Positions 8,415 to 16,711 of a stretch of 64,000 bases of DNA are shown piece by piece (positions within the stretch are counted from its first letter, which is position 1; the number at the start of each line of letters is the position of its first letter). The notes under the pieces were generated by a model that was not told where the DNA came from, did not search any database, and saw only the letters and a list, made by a program, of their open reading frames with translations. A program made the translations under genes and the position numbers. Origin of the DNA: Bacteroidota bacterium (GTDB taxonomy: Bacteria > Bacteroidota > Bacteroidia > Sphingobacteriales > Sphingobacteriaceae); contig JAEXHI010000005.1 in NCBI GenBank assembly GCA_023450085.1, positions 151,157-215,156 on the forward strand, written 5' to 3'.

Positions 8415-8911
8415 TAATTTAAAGTTCCTGTTTTAACAATGGCTTTTTGATAGACGGGTAAAGTCAAATCATCCACAATTACTCCTCTGGTAGTAGAGGC
8501 ATGCACAAAAAAATCACCATTTAAATATACACCTACATGATCCACTTCTCGTCCTCCAAAGGAAAAGAAAATTAAATCACCTTCCTTTAGATTGTCGTAG
8601 TTTCTGTTTTTAACAGCATCAGCTTGGTCTTTCGATCTTCGTGGCAAGGTTTTTCCGTAAATGTCTTTCTGTAATAAAAGCGCAAATCCAGAACAGTCAA
8701 TTCCGCCCTTATCTAGTCCACCAAGCTTATATCTTACTCCTGTCCAATTGTTAATGAAGCGATATAGCGGTTTGCTTTTTAATTTTGACATCGCATCTGC
8801 AGCACGTGCGGCTTTGGTATCAATAGTATGCTTTCTACTTCCACAGGAAGCTAAAAAGCCGATGAGCGCTACACAAAGACATAAAATGTAACTTTTTTTA
8901 ATGGCTATCAT
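8414..8911 (-). CDS. NlpC/P60 family lipoprotein, probable cell-wall endopeptidase
   Basis: 165 residues. Lipoprotein signal with lipobox LASC (C23). The NlpC/P60 domain covers about 45-163 with the catalytic set C73 (GGIDCSGFALLLQ), H125 (EVDHVGVYL) and H137 (FFVHAST). Family members cut D-gamma-glutamyl-diaminopimelate bonds in peptidoglycan stem peptides; here the enzyme should be anchored in the periplasm. First gene of a coupled pair with the 7860 thioredoxin-fold protein, and only 2 nt after the end of the 8914 gene, so 9207-7860 is likely one transcript. Confidence 0.9.
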   Translation of the reverse strand: MIAIKKSYILCLCVALIGFLASCGSRKHTIDTKAARAADAMSKLKSKPLYRFINNWTGVRYKLGGLDKGGIDCSGFALLLQKDIYGKTLPRRSKDQADAVKNRNYDNLKEGDLIFFSFGGREVDHVGVYLNGDFFVHASTTRGVIVDDLTLPVYQKAIVKTGTLN

Positions 8912-8913
8912 AT

Positions 8914-9207
8914 TTATGGTTTAAATGTTAATCCCTTATTGGCCAAGGCTTCTTTAAGCGCAGGAAGGCTTGCCTTCCCCATGCCATGTAGTTTTAAAAT
9001 TTCCTTTTCAGTATAGGTAGCAAGCTTTCTGAGGCTGTTAATACCAGCATTCTCCAAAGCGCGGCGTGCAGGAGATGATAGTTTGGATATCAATCCCTCC
9101 GAAGTCTTTTTCTCCTTTTCACACTGTGGACAAGTAGGGCAATCGGTACTTTTATAGTACTGGTGTCCTTTTTTACATGTCCTTAATGTTTTTTGGAGTT
9201 TAGTCAT
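8914..9207 (-). CDS. Zinc-ribbon plus RNA polymerase alpha-CTD-like (HhH) small protein
   Basis: 97 residues. The N-terminal 35 contain C11, H15 and the cluster CPTCPQC (19-25), likely one zinc-binding knuckle. Residues about 40-97 (LSSPARRALENAGINSLRKL, then LHGMGKASLPALKEAL) match the helix-hairpin-helix fold of the RNA polymerase alpha C-terminal domain. Bacteroidota carry such stand-alone alpha-CTD-like proteins; the role is unknown to me (DNA binding is plausible). Immediately upstream of the NlpC lipoprotein gene (2-nt gap). Confidence 0.8.
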   Translation of the reverse strand: MTKLQKTLRTCKKGHQYYKSTDCPTCPQCEKEKKTSEGLISKLSSPARRALENAGINSLRKLATYTEKEILKLHGMGKASLPALKEALANKGLTFKP

Positions 9208-9260
9208 CGTACTTTAAACCTATATCCTGTAACTCATCACTCGCAACCCACAACCCTAAA

Positions 9261-11870
9261 CTAATTCTTAATCAACCTTTGTATCTCGTCCAATTTCAGC
9301 AAAGCTTCTACAGGAGTTAACGTATTTACGTCCAAATTATTCAGTGAATCTCGAATTTTCACTAAAACAGGGTCGTCAATGGCGAACATCTGTAGCTGGT
9401 AAGCCTGGTTTTGTACCTTCTTGATACTGTCTTTAATACTTTGCCCCTCAGTTCTATCTATTTCTAAGCGTTTTAAAATTTCGTTGGCACGACCAATCAG
9501 TCTAGCGGGCATACCTGCCATTTTAGCTACCTGAATACCAAAACTATGTTCGCTGCCACCAGGAACCAACTTCCTTAAGAAAATTACCTTGTTTTGTAGT
9601 TCCTTGATGGTTACGTTGTAGTTTTTGATACGGCCCATGGTATTTTCCAAGTCATTTAGCTCATGGTAATGCGTAGCGAATAAGGTTTTAGGGCGTGCTG
9701 TTGGGTGTTCGTGCAAATACTCTGCAATGGCCCAAGCAATGGAAATACCATCGTAAGTACTTGTTCCACGTCCAATTTCGTCCAATAAAATCAAACTCCT
9801 ATCAGAAATGTTGTTTAAGATACTGGCTGTTTCGTTCATCTCTACCATGAATGTACTTTCTCCACTCGAAAGATTATCCGAAGCACCTACCCTAGTAAAA
9901 ATCTTGTCTACCATGCCAATGGTGGCCTCCTTTGCTGGTACAAAACAACCCATTTGGGCCATAAGGACAATTAAGGCCGTTTGACGTAAAATAGCCGATT
10001 TACCCGACATGTTGGGGCCTGTAATCATCAAGATCTGCTGCGTGTCGTTGTCTAAAAACACATCGTTGGTAATGTATTCCTCACCCACAGGCAAACGCTT
10101 CTCAATAACAGGATGGCGACCACCTTTAATGTCGATTTCCTTTTTATTATTTAACGACGGTTTTACGTAGTAGTTTTTGGTAGCCAATTGCGCAAAGCAC
10201 AAAAACACATCCAATTGTGCCACTAAATAGGCATTCAATTGAATTGGTTTAATAAAGTGCGATACTTGGAACATCAGCTCGTTATATAAACGAACCTCAA
10301 TGGCCTGTATTTTTTCTTCTGCTCCTAAAATCTGCTCCTCATATTCCTTTAGTTCAGGCGTAATATATCGCTCTGCATTCACCAAAGTTTGTTTGCGAAT
10401 CCAGCTTTCAGGAACTTTATCTTTATGCGTATGGGTAACTTCTAAATAATAGCCAAAAACGTTGTTAAAGGATATTTTTAAAGATGGTATACCTGTGTTT
10501 TCAATTTCACGACGTTGAATTTCTACTAAAAACTCTTTACCACCAAAGGCAATTTTACGTAAGCGGTCCAATTCGTCGTCTATTCCGTCGGCAATTACAT
10601 TTCCTTTAATTAATAACGCAGGTGGATCAGCTTGTAATTCCTTTTCCAATTTATCCTTAATGCTGGTGCATGGATTTAATTGTGAGGCCAAGGTTTCTAG
10701 CGCGGGATTTTTGCTTTGCTCTGCCAGTTTCTTGATTTCTTCAATATGTGTCAAGGCTCTTTTTAGCTGCAATAGCTCTCTTGGTCCTGCTTTTTGTAAA
10801 CCAACTTTCGAAATCAAACGTTCTAAATCGCCAATAGGCTTAATGTGTTGAAGAAGCTCTTCGGCCAATGTTTCCTTTTTAACTAGGAAATCAACCGTTT
10901 CCAAGCGCTCTTGAATAGGTTTCAGCTCTTTTAGTGGCATAATGATCCACTTGTGCAACAACCTAGCACCCATTGGCGTACAAGTATCATCAAGTACCTC
11001 AAAAAGGGTCACGCCGTTATCGTTTGAAGAGCTTACCAATTCCAAATTACGGATGGTGAAGCGATCTAACCACATGAATCGCTCTTCTTCTACCCTCGAA
11101 ATAGACGTGATATGTTGTAAATTGCGGTGTTCTGTTTCACCTAAGTAGTATAATACCACTCCTGCCGCTACAATTCCAGCAGTAAGTTTATCTACGCCAA
11201 AACCTTTTAACGAGTTAACTTCAAAGTGCTTGGTTAGCACCTCATTTGCATAATCCTGGGTAAAAGCCCAATCATCAATATGGAAGGTGTAAAATTTATC
11301 GCCAAATAACTGTGGAAATTCTAGGCGTTTGCTCTTTTGAAAAACAATCTCCGTAGGCTTAAAGCTCTGTAAAAGTTTGTCTACATATTCGGCACTTCCT
11401 TGTGCCACTAAAAATTCACCTGTCGAAATATCGCAAAAAGCAACCCCCATCAGCCCTTTATCAAAGTACACCGCTGCCAAATAGTTGTTCGACTTTTGGT
11501 TCAGGATATTATCACTGTAAGCTACGCCAGGCGTCACCAATTCTGTAACCCCACGTTTTACAATGGTCTTGGTCATTTTTGGATCTTCCAATTGATCGCA
11601 AATGGCCACCCTTTGTCCCGCCCTAACCAGTTTAGAAAGGTAGTTTTCCAAAGAATGGTGCGGAAAACCAGCGAGTTCTAAAGCGCCATTGGGGCCCGTA
11701 CCTCTTTTTGTTAATACAATGCCTAAAATTTGAGCAGTTTTAACAGCGTCTTCTCCAAATGTTTCGTAAAAATCTCCAACCCTAAACAATAATAATGCAC
11801 CTGGATACTTCGCTTTAATAGCATTGTATTGTTGCATTAATGGGGTTTCTTTTGTATTTGCTTTGGCCAA
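9261..11870 (-). CDS. mutS: DNA mismatch repair protein MutS
   Basis: 869 residues, full length. Recognises mismatches and recruits MutL. Mismatch-reading F34-Y-E36 in RVGDFYETFG; connector, lever and clamp domains follow; the C-terminal ABC-type ATPase has Walker A GPNMSGKSAILRQ, the signature region DNLSSGESTFMVEM and Walker B LILLDEIGRGTSTYDG. The first codon is TTG (MAKANTKETPLMQQYN); the next ATG (11837, residue 12) would remove the KETPLMxQY stretch that I recall as conserved in MutS, so TTG is preferred. No mutL in view. Confidence 0.97.
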   Translation of the reverse strand: MAKANTKETPLMQQYNAIKAKYPGALLLFRVGDFYETFGEDAVKTAQILGIVLTKRGTGPNGALELAGFPHHSLENYLSKLVRAGQRVAICDQLEDPKMTKTIVKRGVTELVTPGVAYSDNILNQKSNNYLAAVYFDKGLMGVAFCDISTGEFLVAQGSAEYVDKLLQSFKPTEIVFQKSKRLEFPQLFGDKFYTFHIDDWAFTQDYANEVLTKHFEVNSLKGFGVDKLTAGIVAAGVVLYYLGETEHRNLQHITSISRVEEERFMWLDRFTIRNLELVSSSNDNGVTLFEVLDDTCTPMGARLLHKWIIMPLKELKPIQERLETVDFLVKKETLAEELLQHIKPIGDLERLISKVGLQKAGPRELLQLKRALTHIEEIKKLAEQSKNPALETLASQLNPCTSIKDKLEKELQADPPALLIKGNVIADGIDDELDRLRKIAFGGKEFLVEIQRREIENTGIPSLKISFNNVFGYYLEVTHTHKDKVPESWIRKQTLVNAERYITPELKEYEEQILGAEEKIQAIEVRLYNELMFQVSHFIKPIQLNAYLVAQLDVFLCFAQLATKNYYVKPSLNNKKEIDIKGGRHPVIEKRLPVGEEYITNDVFLDNDTQQILMITGPNMSGKSAILRQTALIVLMAQMGCFVPAKEATIGMVDKIFTRVGASDNLSSGESTFMVEMNETASILNNISDRSLILLDEIGRGTSTYDGISIAWAIAEYLHEHPTARPKTLFATHYHELNDLENTMGRIKNYNVTIKELQNKVIFLRKLVPGGSEHSFGIQVAKMAGMPARLIGRANEILKRLEIDRTEGQSIKDSIKKVQNQAYQLQMFAIDDPVLVKIRDSLNNLDVNTLTPVEALLKLDEIQRLIKN

Positions 11871-12043
11871 AATTATCCTAAATTACTAAGCCGTAAATAT
11901 ACCATTTGCCTAGTGTAAGGGCCGTTGTTGTTGAAAAATAATAAAGATGTTGATTATCAGTTTAAAACCGTAAAAAAGTGTATCTTTTATTTGAAAAGCA
12001 GGTTTCTCCACGCTTATTTAAATGCAGTCCTGCTATCCGCTTT

Positions 12044-12081
12044 ATCCCAATGTCATCCTGAGCCTTTCGAAGGATTGGGAT
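12044..12081. repeat. Short hairpin of the GTCATCCTGAGC...TCGAAGGAT type
   Basis: ATCCCAA...TTGGGAT ends enclose ATCCTGAGCCTTTCGAAGGAT. The core GTCATCCTGAGC-n-GTCGAAGGAT also occurs at 59101-59130 and, inverted, at 63555-63575. The rest of the mutS to 2H-phosphoesterase spacer (11871-12145) shows nothing else I can support. Confidence 0.65.
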
Positions 12082-12145
12082 GCTCGCTCCTATCAGGTTT
12101 AGTTTACAAACAATACTGCTAAGTAGGTATTGTAGCTTTATGATT

Positions 12146-12718
12146 TTAAAATAGGCTTTGTTGCGCTGCAGGTTTCTGGCTAGCGCCAACAAACATGAAA
12201 TCATCAGAAAAAATGTCATATTGTTTTCTGGTGGGATTGAATTTCCTCAATAACAAATGGCTGCAGTTAAAGTCGAGTTTAGCCTCTGCAAACATTTTCA
12301 AAGCAATTTGCACATTTTCTTCATTCAACTTTCTTCCAATGGAAATGTGCGGCTCTTTGCTGTGATAAGCATTTTTGATACTTAGCTTCTTTTGGATCCT
12401 TTTCATCAAATGGCCTAACTCTATTTTGGTTGCCTCATCTGGCTTTAAAAACACGGCACCATTTACATAGTTGCCCACACCCCCAAAATTCAAATGAATT
12501 GGATTTTCGTAACTAGCTATTTCCTTCAAATGAGCAATAATTGCAATTAATTCATTTTCGGTGGCAGTAAATTCACTAATCGTTACATGTGCTTTCGAAT
12601 TTTTGCTATGGTACCAGCCTATAGCTCCATTTAATTCGTCTTTTAAATGGTCAACGTAGTCAAGTCCCGTTTGTGGTGGCGCAATTACGATAGCGTATTT
12701 TTGTTGGTCCAAAATCAT
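12146..12718 (-). CDS. 2H phosphoesterase (2'-5' RNA ligase-like)
   Basis: 190 residues. Two HxT/S motifs define the 2H superfamily: H44-V-T46 (SKAHVTISEF) and H124-I-S126 (EPHISIGRKL), the second following GGVGNYVNGAVFLKP by the usual distance. Members hydrolyse or ligate 2'-5' or cyclic phosphodiesters in RNA or small nucleotides; the substrate here is unknown. ATG start at 12718. Stands alone between mutS (same strand, about 275 nt away) and a divergent gene. Confidence 0.82.
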   Translation of the reverse strand: MILDQQKYAIVIAPPQTGLDYVDHLKDELNGAIGWYHSKNSKAHVTISEFTATENELIAIIAHLKEIASYENPIHLNFGGVGNYVNGAVFLKPDEATKIELGHLMKRIQKKLSIKNAYHSKEPHISIGRKLNEENVQIALKMFAEAKLDFNCSHLLLRKFNPTRKQYDIFSDDFMFVGASQKPAAQQSLF

Positions 12719-12799
12719 TACCCGTTTAAGCTGTCAAAATTAATAGATGCGAACCAAATAGCGTTTTATTCCGCTCAATTCTTATTTAACTAATATGCC

Positions 12800-12807
12800 T
12801 ATATTTG
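12800..12807 (+). promoter_or_regulatory. Bacteroidota -7 box TATATTTG
   Basis: Exact TAnnTTTG match 19 nt before the ATG of the H1-like gene at 12827. No clear -33 TTTG at the usual distance. Confidence 0.55.
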
Positions 12808-12826
12808 TCGCTACTAAAAATATAAT

Positions 12827-13285
12827 ATGGCAATTTTACATCGCAAAGAAGAAAAGATACAGGTAGTTTTAGGGAGGTTGCCTAAGCAATACACTCATGA
12901 GCAGTTCATGGAAATGTTCATCAAGTTATATTCAAAAGATTGGGGTAAAATCAAAAGTGCCTACATCAAGCAATCTCAAGATAAAGAACCTGGAACCGTA
13001 GTGAATATGCCAAAGCCCGACCTTTATTTAAAGCAACTGTTGGAAACTTACTTGGCTAACCGTCCTGAGGAAACAGAGGTAACACCAGTGGCAAAAGCTA
13101 AGGCAGCTCCAACAAAGAAAGTTGAAACAGCTACGACTGAAGAAGCTCTAGTTAAAAAAACGAAGACTACTGCTAAAAAAACAGCAGAAGAAGCGGCACC
13201 AGTGAAGGAAGTAAAAGCAAAAGCAGCTCCTAAAAAGAAGACGGCTGAAGAGAAAGTGGCTCCAGCCAAGTCAAAAAAAGCTTAA
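12827..13285 (+). CDS. Conserved small protein with lysine/alanine-rich (H1-like) tail
   Basis: 152 residues. The first 85 residues are a folded-looking, moderately charged segment (GRLPKQYTHEQFMEMFIKLY, then DWGKIKSAYI) that I do not recognise. Residues about 86-152 are a low-complexity Lys/Ala/Glu/Pro tail with repeated AAPKKK and TKKT runs, as in bacterial histone H1-like or AlgP-like DNA-binding tails. Nucleoid association is a guess from the tail alone. Promoter box TATATTTG upstream and a good terminator downstream make it a single-gene unit. Compare the unrelated-looking but also basic protein at 47393. Confidence 0.75.
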   Translation: MAILHRKEEKIQVVLGRLPKQYTHEQFMEMFIKLYSKDWGKIKSAYIKQSQDKEPGTVVNMPKPDLYLKQLLETYLANRPEETEVTPVAKAKAAPTKKVETATTEEALVKKTKTTAKKTAEEAAPVKEVKAKAAPKKKTAEEKVAPAKSKKA

Positions 13286-13311
13286 GCTGGCGCTTTTGTT
13301 AAATAGTATTT

Positions 13312-13347
13312 AAAGGGTTCGAAAAGGATATTTTCGAACCCTTTTTT
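13312..13347 (+). terminator. Intrinsic terminator
   Basis: Perfect 14-bp stem AAAGGGTTCGAAAA (13312-13325) with 13331-13344, 5-nt loop GGATA, followed by a T run to 13347. It ends the 12827 transcript. Confidence 0.9.
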
Positions 13348-13466
13348 ATGGATGTAGAGCCCTGTTTTATTAAATGCCAAAAGTGGAAAACTTTGGGGTT
13401 GTGGACAAATAACATAAACTACTGATTTATAAGCCACGTTTATATATCAAACTAAAGTTTAAAGTT

Positions 13467-13847
13467 ATGGAAACAACAGATAAAAAATGCGTTTATGTGT
13501 TGGAAGATAACGCCAACATTGCAGATATTATTGAGTTCCTTTTAGTAGAAGAACTCTATGAGGTAAAAGTTTGTAAAAACGTAAATACCTTTTGGAAAGA
13601 AATGCGTGAGCACACTCCCGATATGATTGTATTGGATGTGATTTTGCCCGATGGTAATGGACTAGATATCTGCACCAAATTAAAGAGAGATGTCAGAACC
13701 CATCACATTCCCGTGATGATGATGTCTGCTAACAATCACCTGAACAAGGTAAAATCTAAATGCGACGCCGAAAGCTATATCAATAAACCCTTCGATTTAA
13801 ATGATTTTATGCAAAGGGTTGATCATTATAGTCATATAGCTTCATAA
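13467..13847 (+). CDS. Receiver-only response regulator
   Basis: 126 residues forming one CheY-like receiver domain with no output domain. Acidic pocket E13/D14 (YVLEDNANI), phosphoacceptor D57 (DMIVLDVILPDGNG), switch residue S87 (MMMSANN) and the conserved K107 (SYINKPFDL). It should be phosphorylated by a histidine kinase encoded elsewhere; none is adjacent. Preceded by about 120 nt of non-coding sequence and followed by a block of repeats, so monocistronic. Confidence 0.92.
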   Translation: METTDKKCVYVLEDNANIADIIEFLLVEELYEVKVCKNVNTFWKEMREHTPDMIVLDVILPDGNGLDICTKLKRDVRTHHIPVMMMSANNHLNKVKSKCDAESYINKPFDLNDFMQRVDHYSHIAS

Positions 13848-13856
13848 TGCTTTTTT

Positions 13857-13905
13857 AGCCATAGATGCACGGATGTTTTTAAATCATATCTGTGCATCTG
13901 TGGCT
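13857..13905. repeat. Palindrome AGCCATAGATGCACGGATG (family copy 1)
   Basis: Left arm 13857-13875 and right arm 13885-13905 (CTGTGCATCTGTGGCT) form an imperfect hairpin 9 nt after a stop codon. Related copies at 14055-14113 and, more decayed, 41487-41533. Confidence 0.75.
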
Positions 13906-13935
13906 TTCTACATTTTTTTCCATTGCTAGTTTTCA

Positions 13936-14028
13936 GAGATTGCTTCGTCGTGCCTCTCCGAATTATCGGAGTAAATTTTCGCAAAGACGAAAATGTTCGC
14001 GTCATTGCGAGCTGTGCGAAGCAATCTC
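13936..14028. repeat. Inverted repeat GAGATTGCTTCGTCGTGCC ... GCGAAGCAATCTC
   Basis: REP-like element: GAGATTGCTTCG at the left end pairs with CGAAGCAATCTC at the right; the right part carries the GTCATTGCGAGC core, which is close to the GTCATTTCGAGC core of other elements in the window. A second small inverted pair (TTTTCG/CGAAAA) is inside. The 339-nt gap 13848-14189 holds this plus two hairpins of another family and no gene. Confidence 0.75.
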
Positions 14029-14054
14029 ATGGTGTATATAGTAGGTTTTATTTT

Positions 14055-14113
14055 AGCCACAGATACGCAGATGTTTTTTAAGGTGTATTAATCAAATCTG
14101 TGCATCTGTGGCT
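14055..14113. repeat. Palindrome AGCCACAGATACGCAGAT (family copy 2)
   Basis: Arms AGCCACAGATACGCAGAT and ATCTGTGCATCTGTGGCT. Same family as 13857-13905, with the REP-like element lying between the two copies. Confidence 0.75.
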
Positions 14114-14189
14114 TACCTCTTACCTAAAAACAATCAGCTTTTTTAGTGACCGGCGTTATTAATTATCCCTGCTATCATCTCCATATTTG

Positions 14190-14636
14190 ATGAACAATTT
14201 AATCGCATCGGATATGAAACAACGCGTTCCAATTTCAGAAATTATGACCAAGAATTTGGTTACGGCAAATGTTAGCGATAGCCTAACGCACATCAATACT
14301 TTATTGAAAGAAAATAATATTGGGCATTTGCCTATTGTATCAGGTAGAACATTGGTAGGTATTATTAGTAAAACAGATATGCTAAGATTAAGCTTCGCCG
14401 ATATTTATGAAGATCAAGTCAATGTAGATGAAACTGTTTTTCAGATGCTAAGAACAGAGCAAGTAATGGTTCATAATCCCTTAACGGTAGATGTACATGA
14501 TACCGTTAGAGAGGTGGCTGATATGATGAGTAAGGTAGAATTTCATGCACTACCTGTGCTTGAAGAGGGAAAGGTAGTTGGGATCATCTCTTCTACAGAT
14601 TTGATCAAATACTTGCTATCCCAATACCACCATTAA
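14190..14636 (+). CDS. CBS-domain pair protein
   Basis: 148 residues from ATG 14190 (a TTG lies one codon upstream; another ATG at 14214 begins MKQRVPISEIM and is also possible). Two CBS domains: about 15-70 (VSEIM-like PISEIMTKNLVTANVSDSL, then HLPIVSGRTLVGIISKTDML) and about 80-148 (MVHNPLTVDVHDTVREVADM, then GKVVGIISSTDL). CBS pairs bind adenosine nucleotides and act as energy sensors; stand-alone members have no assigned target. Not linked to neighbours except by a terminator shared with the convergent gene. Confidence 0.88.
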   Translation: MNNLIASDMKQRVPISEIMTKNLVTANVSDSLTHINTLLKENNIGHLPIVSGRTLVGIISKTDMLRLSFADIYEDQVNVDETVFQMLRTEQVMVHNPLTVDVHDTVREVADMMSKVEFHALPVLEEGKVVGIISSTDLIKYLLSQYHH

Positions 14637-14668
14637 AAATAGTAGTTAGTAAATAGTTAATAAAAATC

Positions 14669-14716
14669 AAGGCCATCAACGCTAAATGTTTAAGCAACAT
14701 AGCGTACGATGGCCTT
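14669..14716. terminator. Hairpin terminator between convergent genes
   Basis: AAGGCCATC (14669-14677) pairs with GATGGCCTT (14708-14716); an inner stem ACGCTA/TAGCGT extends it. It lies between genes ending at 14636 (+) and 14738 (-). T-tract is weak on the plus side. Confidence 0.65.
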
Positions 14717-14737
14717 GTAATTTAACCTTAATAATAA

Positions 14738-15229
14738 TTATATCCTGTTTATTTTTGGCGTAGGATTCGCAGTTAATATAGCAGGTACCTTTGAGTCAAG
14801 GAATACCTTTTTGCCAGCTACTTCAGTTTGGTTACCCTCACCATCTTTTTTTACCAATTTGTAGTGGTTTAAACCTTTAAATGGCTCTTCATCGTGAAAG
14901 ATATAAAGCGATGGCTCCGTTGGGTTTCCAACAATGGTCTTTTCCCCTATTTTCACAAAATTATTGCTGTCGTCGCTTCTGTAGATCTCGTATGTACCAT
15001 TTTTTAGTTCAATGGTAGACCAACTTAAGATCGTTTGGTTTGATTGTACAATGATGTTGAAATGAGCTCTTCGTTCGGCTGATGTAGACACAGGTGTTAG
15101 ATCAGAGGTAGAAGTTTTCGAGGAGATTTTGCTTTGTTTTACAGGTAGTTTGTTTTCTGCTGCAAATGAAAGGTTGGTAATGAAACAAGCAATGATTACG
15201 GCGCTTGAATAAAAATGTTTTTTGTTCAT
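14738..15229 (-). CDS. Secreted hypothetical protein with fibronectin III-like segment
   Basis: 163 residues. Signal peptide about 1-24 (ending ITNLSFAAE). Residues about 60-145 (NQTILSWSTIELKNGTYEIY, RSDDSNNFVKIGE, LNHYKLVKKDGEG) read like the single beta-sandwich found in Bacteroidota surface or gliding-type proteins, but no C-terminal sorting domain is visible, and the end is short (NPTPKINRI). Function unknown. Stands downstream of mqnA on the same strand with about 50 nt between. Confidence 0.7.
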   Translation of the reverse strand: MNKKHFYSSAVIIACFITNLSFAAENKLPVKQSKISSKTSTSDLTPVSTSAERRAHFNIIVQSNQTILSWSTIELKNGTYEIYRSDDSNNFVKIGEKTIVGNPTEPSLYIFHDEEPFKGLNHYKLVKKDGEGNQTEVAGKKVFLDSKVPAILTANPTPKINRI

Positions 15230-15278
15230 GTGAATTTTTATAGATAGAGCGCGCAGTGAACAGAGTGGCAGTGATGAG

Positions 15279-16004
15279 CTACAATTCTGTGATCAATTTT
15301 AAAAAGAGTTCTTTAGCTTTTATTTTTTTTGGTGTAAGATTAAAATTAAGTTTCTGATGCAGGTAGTTGGCAATATCTATGCCATGAATTTCAGGTAATT
15401 GTGTAATTACCGTTGGAATGTTCTCGATGCCTTTTGCCAATGCTGCATCAAAGTCTTTTAAAAATGTTTCTGGCAAGGTTTTATTAGCCACCCAAGCGGC
15501 ATACATAAAGGGCAACCCCGTAAATTTCATCCACTCCTCGCCCATGTCGTATACGTAGTTGAAATCGCCTTTGCGGCCAAAGGTTCTATCTCCAATTAAA
15601 ACCATGGCATCTGTACTGGCTGATTGGTCGGTGGTAAAATCTACCGTTACCTTAAAATGATTCTTTAAGAGTACTTTAGCCAAGTTATTTGAAGTACGAG
15701 ATTGAGGATCAAGCTTTACAGTTTTGATGTCTTCCACAGGTACATTCGAAAATATAAATACCGAATCAACAGCGCCTACAGAGCCAATGCAAAATGAACT
15801 GATAATTTGAGCATTAGGTACAAAAGGAATGGCTGCAACTGGGATTAGACCAATATCTACTTGTTGTTCGATTAGCTTACTGGCACAATCAGAAGGGATA
15901 TCCAAGCTTAAATCAATCTGTTCTAATACAGGTGAATGTTGTATGCCGTAAATAAACGGTTTGGTATTGGTATAGGAAACGGCAGAAACTTTAATTTTTT
16001 CCAA
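15279..16004 (-). CDS. mqnA: Chorismate dehydratase, futalosine menaquinone pathway
   Basis: 241 residues. MqnA converts chorismate to 3-enolpyruvylbenzoate, the first step of the futalosine route to menaquinone, in the cytosol. Periplasmic-binding-protein-like fold; N-terminus KIKVSAVSYTNTKPF-type (VSAVSYTNTKPFIYGI), then DIGLIPVAAIPF and SFCIGSVGAVDSVF, as in the family. The first codon is TTG at 16002-16004; going upstream in frame only two sense codons precede the stop of the phosphatase gene, so no ATG is available. This places it 6 nt after that gene, hence coupled translation. mqnE lies just beyond. Confidence 0.93.
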   Translation of the reverse strand: MEKIKVSAVSYTNTKPFIYGIQHSPVLEQIDLSLDIPSDCASKLIEQQVDIGLIPVAAIPFVPNAQIISSFCIGSVGAVDSVFIFSNVPVEDIKTVKLDPQSRTSNNLAKVLLKNHFKVTVDFTTDQSASTDAMVLIGDRTFGRKGDFNYVYDMGEEWMKFTGLPFMYAAWVANKTLPETFLKDFDAALAKGIENIPTVITQLPEIHGIDIANYLHQKLNFNLTPKKIKAKELFLKLITEL

Positions 16005-16010
16005 AGCGAT

Positions 16011-16628
16011 TTATAATAATTGTTCTAGGTGCGAGGTATTATTAGAATCGAGTAGCGTAAATTTTTCTCCGTCAAATTGTAGGCGGTATAAAGTGGTATT
16101 AGAATGGGGAAATTCTTCCATGTCACTGAAAGGCTTGTTGAGTAAAATGCACAAAATTAAGCGCATAGCTCTTCCGTGCATACAAATAAGCACGCACTTC
16201 TCATTCTCTTGTTTTTTGATATGTTCAATTGCTTTTGACAAGCGTACGCCAACTTCGTTGGGACTTTCGCCTCCTTCAAACTTAGCATCGTAGTTACCCA
16301 ATTGCCATTGCCTAACCACTTCCCTAAAAGCTTCTCTAGCTTCTTCGGTATTGGGTTTTCCTTCCCATTCGCCCCAAGCCAATTCATCTAGGCCATCAAG
16401 CTGCTCCCATGGTAAACCTAAGTCAATGAAGCCCTTAACGGTTTGGTGGGTTCTTTTTAAAGATGAGGTGTAAATCTTATCAAATTTGACCTCGCTGTAT
16501 TTATTGAAAAATGCTGCTGCTTGAGCAATTCCTGTGTCGTTTAAATCGGCATTTACGCCCCTACCTTGTACTATTCCTAATCTGTTTAATTCTGTTTCGC
16601 CGTGACGGATGATGTAAAGTTCTTTCAT
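16011..16628 (-). CDS. Histidine phosphatase (phosphoglycerate mutase-like) family protein
   Basis: 205 residues. RHG signature in YIIRHGETELNRLGIVQGRG (H9), second catalytic region LDELAWGEWEGKPN and the C-terminal CMHGRAMRLILC histidine. Broad family of acid phosphatases and cofactor-dependent mutases. Its position between mqnE and mqnA, in the same direction and 6 nt before mqnA, raises the possibility of a role in menaquinone synthesis or simple co-expression, but no step of that pathway is known to need it. Substrate unknown. Confidence 0.88.
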   Translation of the reverse strand: MKELYIIRHGETELNRLGIVQGRGVNADLNDTGIAQAAAFFNKYSEVKFDKIYTSSLKRTHQTVKGFIDLGLPWEQLDGLDELAWGEWEGKPNTEEAREAFREVVRQWQLGNYDAKFEGGESPNEVGVRLSKAIEHIKKQENEKCVLICMHGRAMRLILCILLNKPFSDMEEFPHSNTTLYRLQFDGEKFTLLDSNNTSHLEQLL

Positions 16629-16711
16629 TTATTAAGGAGCTGGTAGTTAGTGGCTATGAATCAGTTAAAGTTGTTTAATATATCGTAATTCATTAATCTA
16701 AAATCGTAAAT

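Noticed and set aside
11925..12122. Plus-strand ORF between mutS and the 2H phosphoesterase
   Set aside because: It runs through the ATCCTGAGC...TCGAAGGAT repeat and has no protein-like pattern.
13048..13269. Minus-strand ORF over the lysine-rich tail of the 12827 gene
   Set aside because: Ala/Val/Phe low complexity is the complement of the Lys/Ala tail, not a gene.
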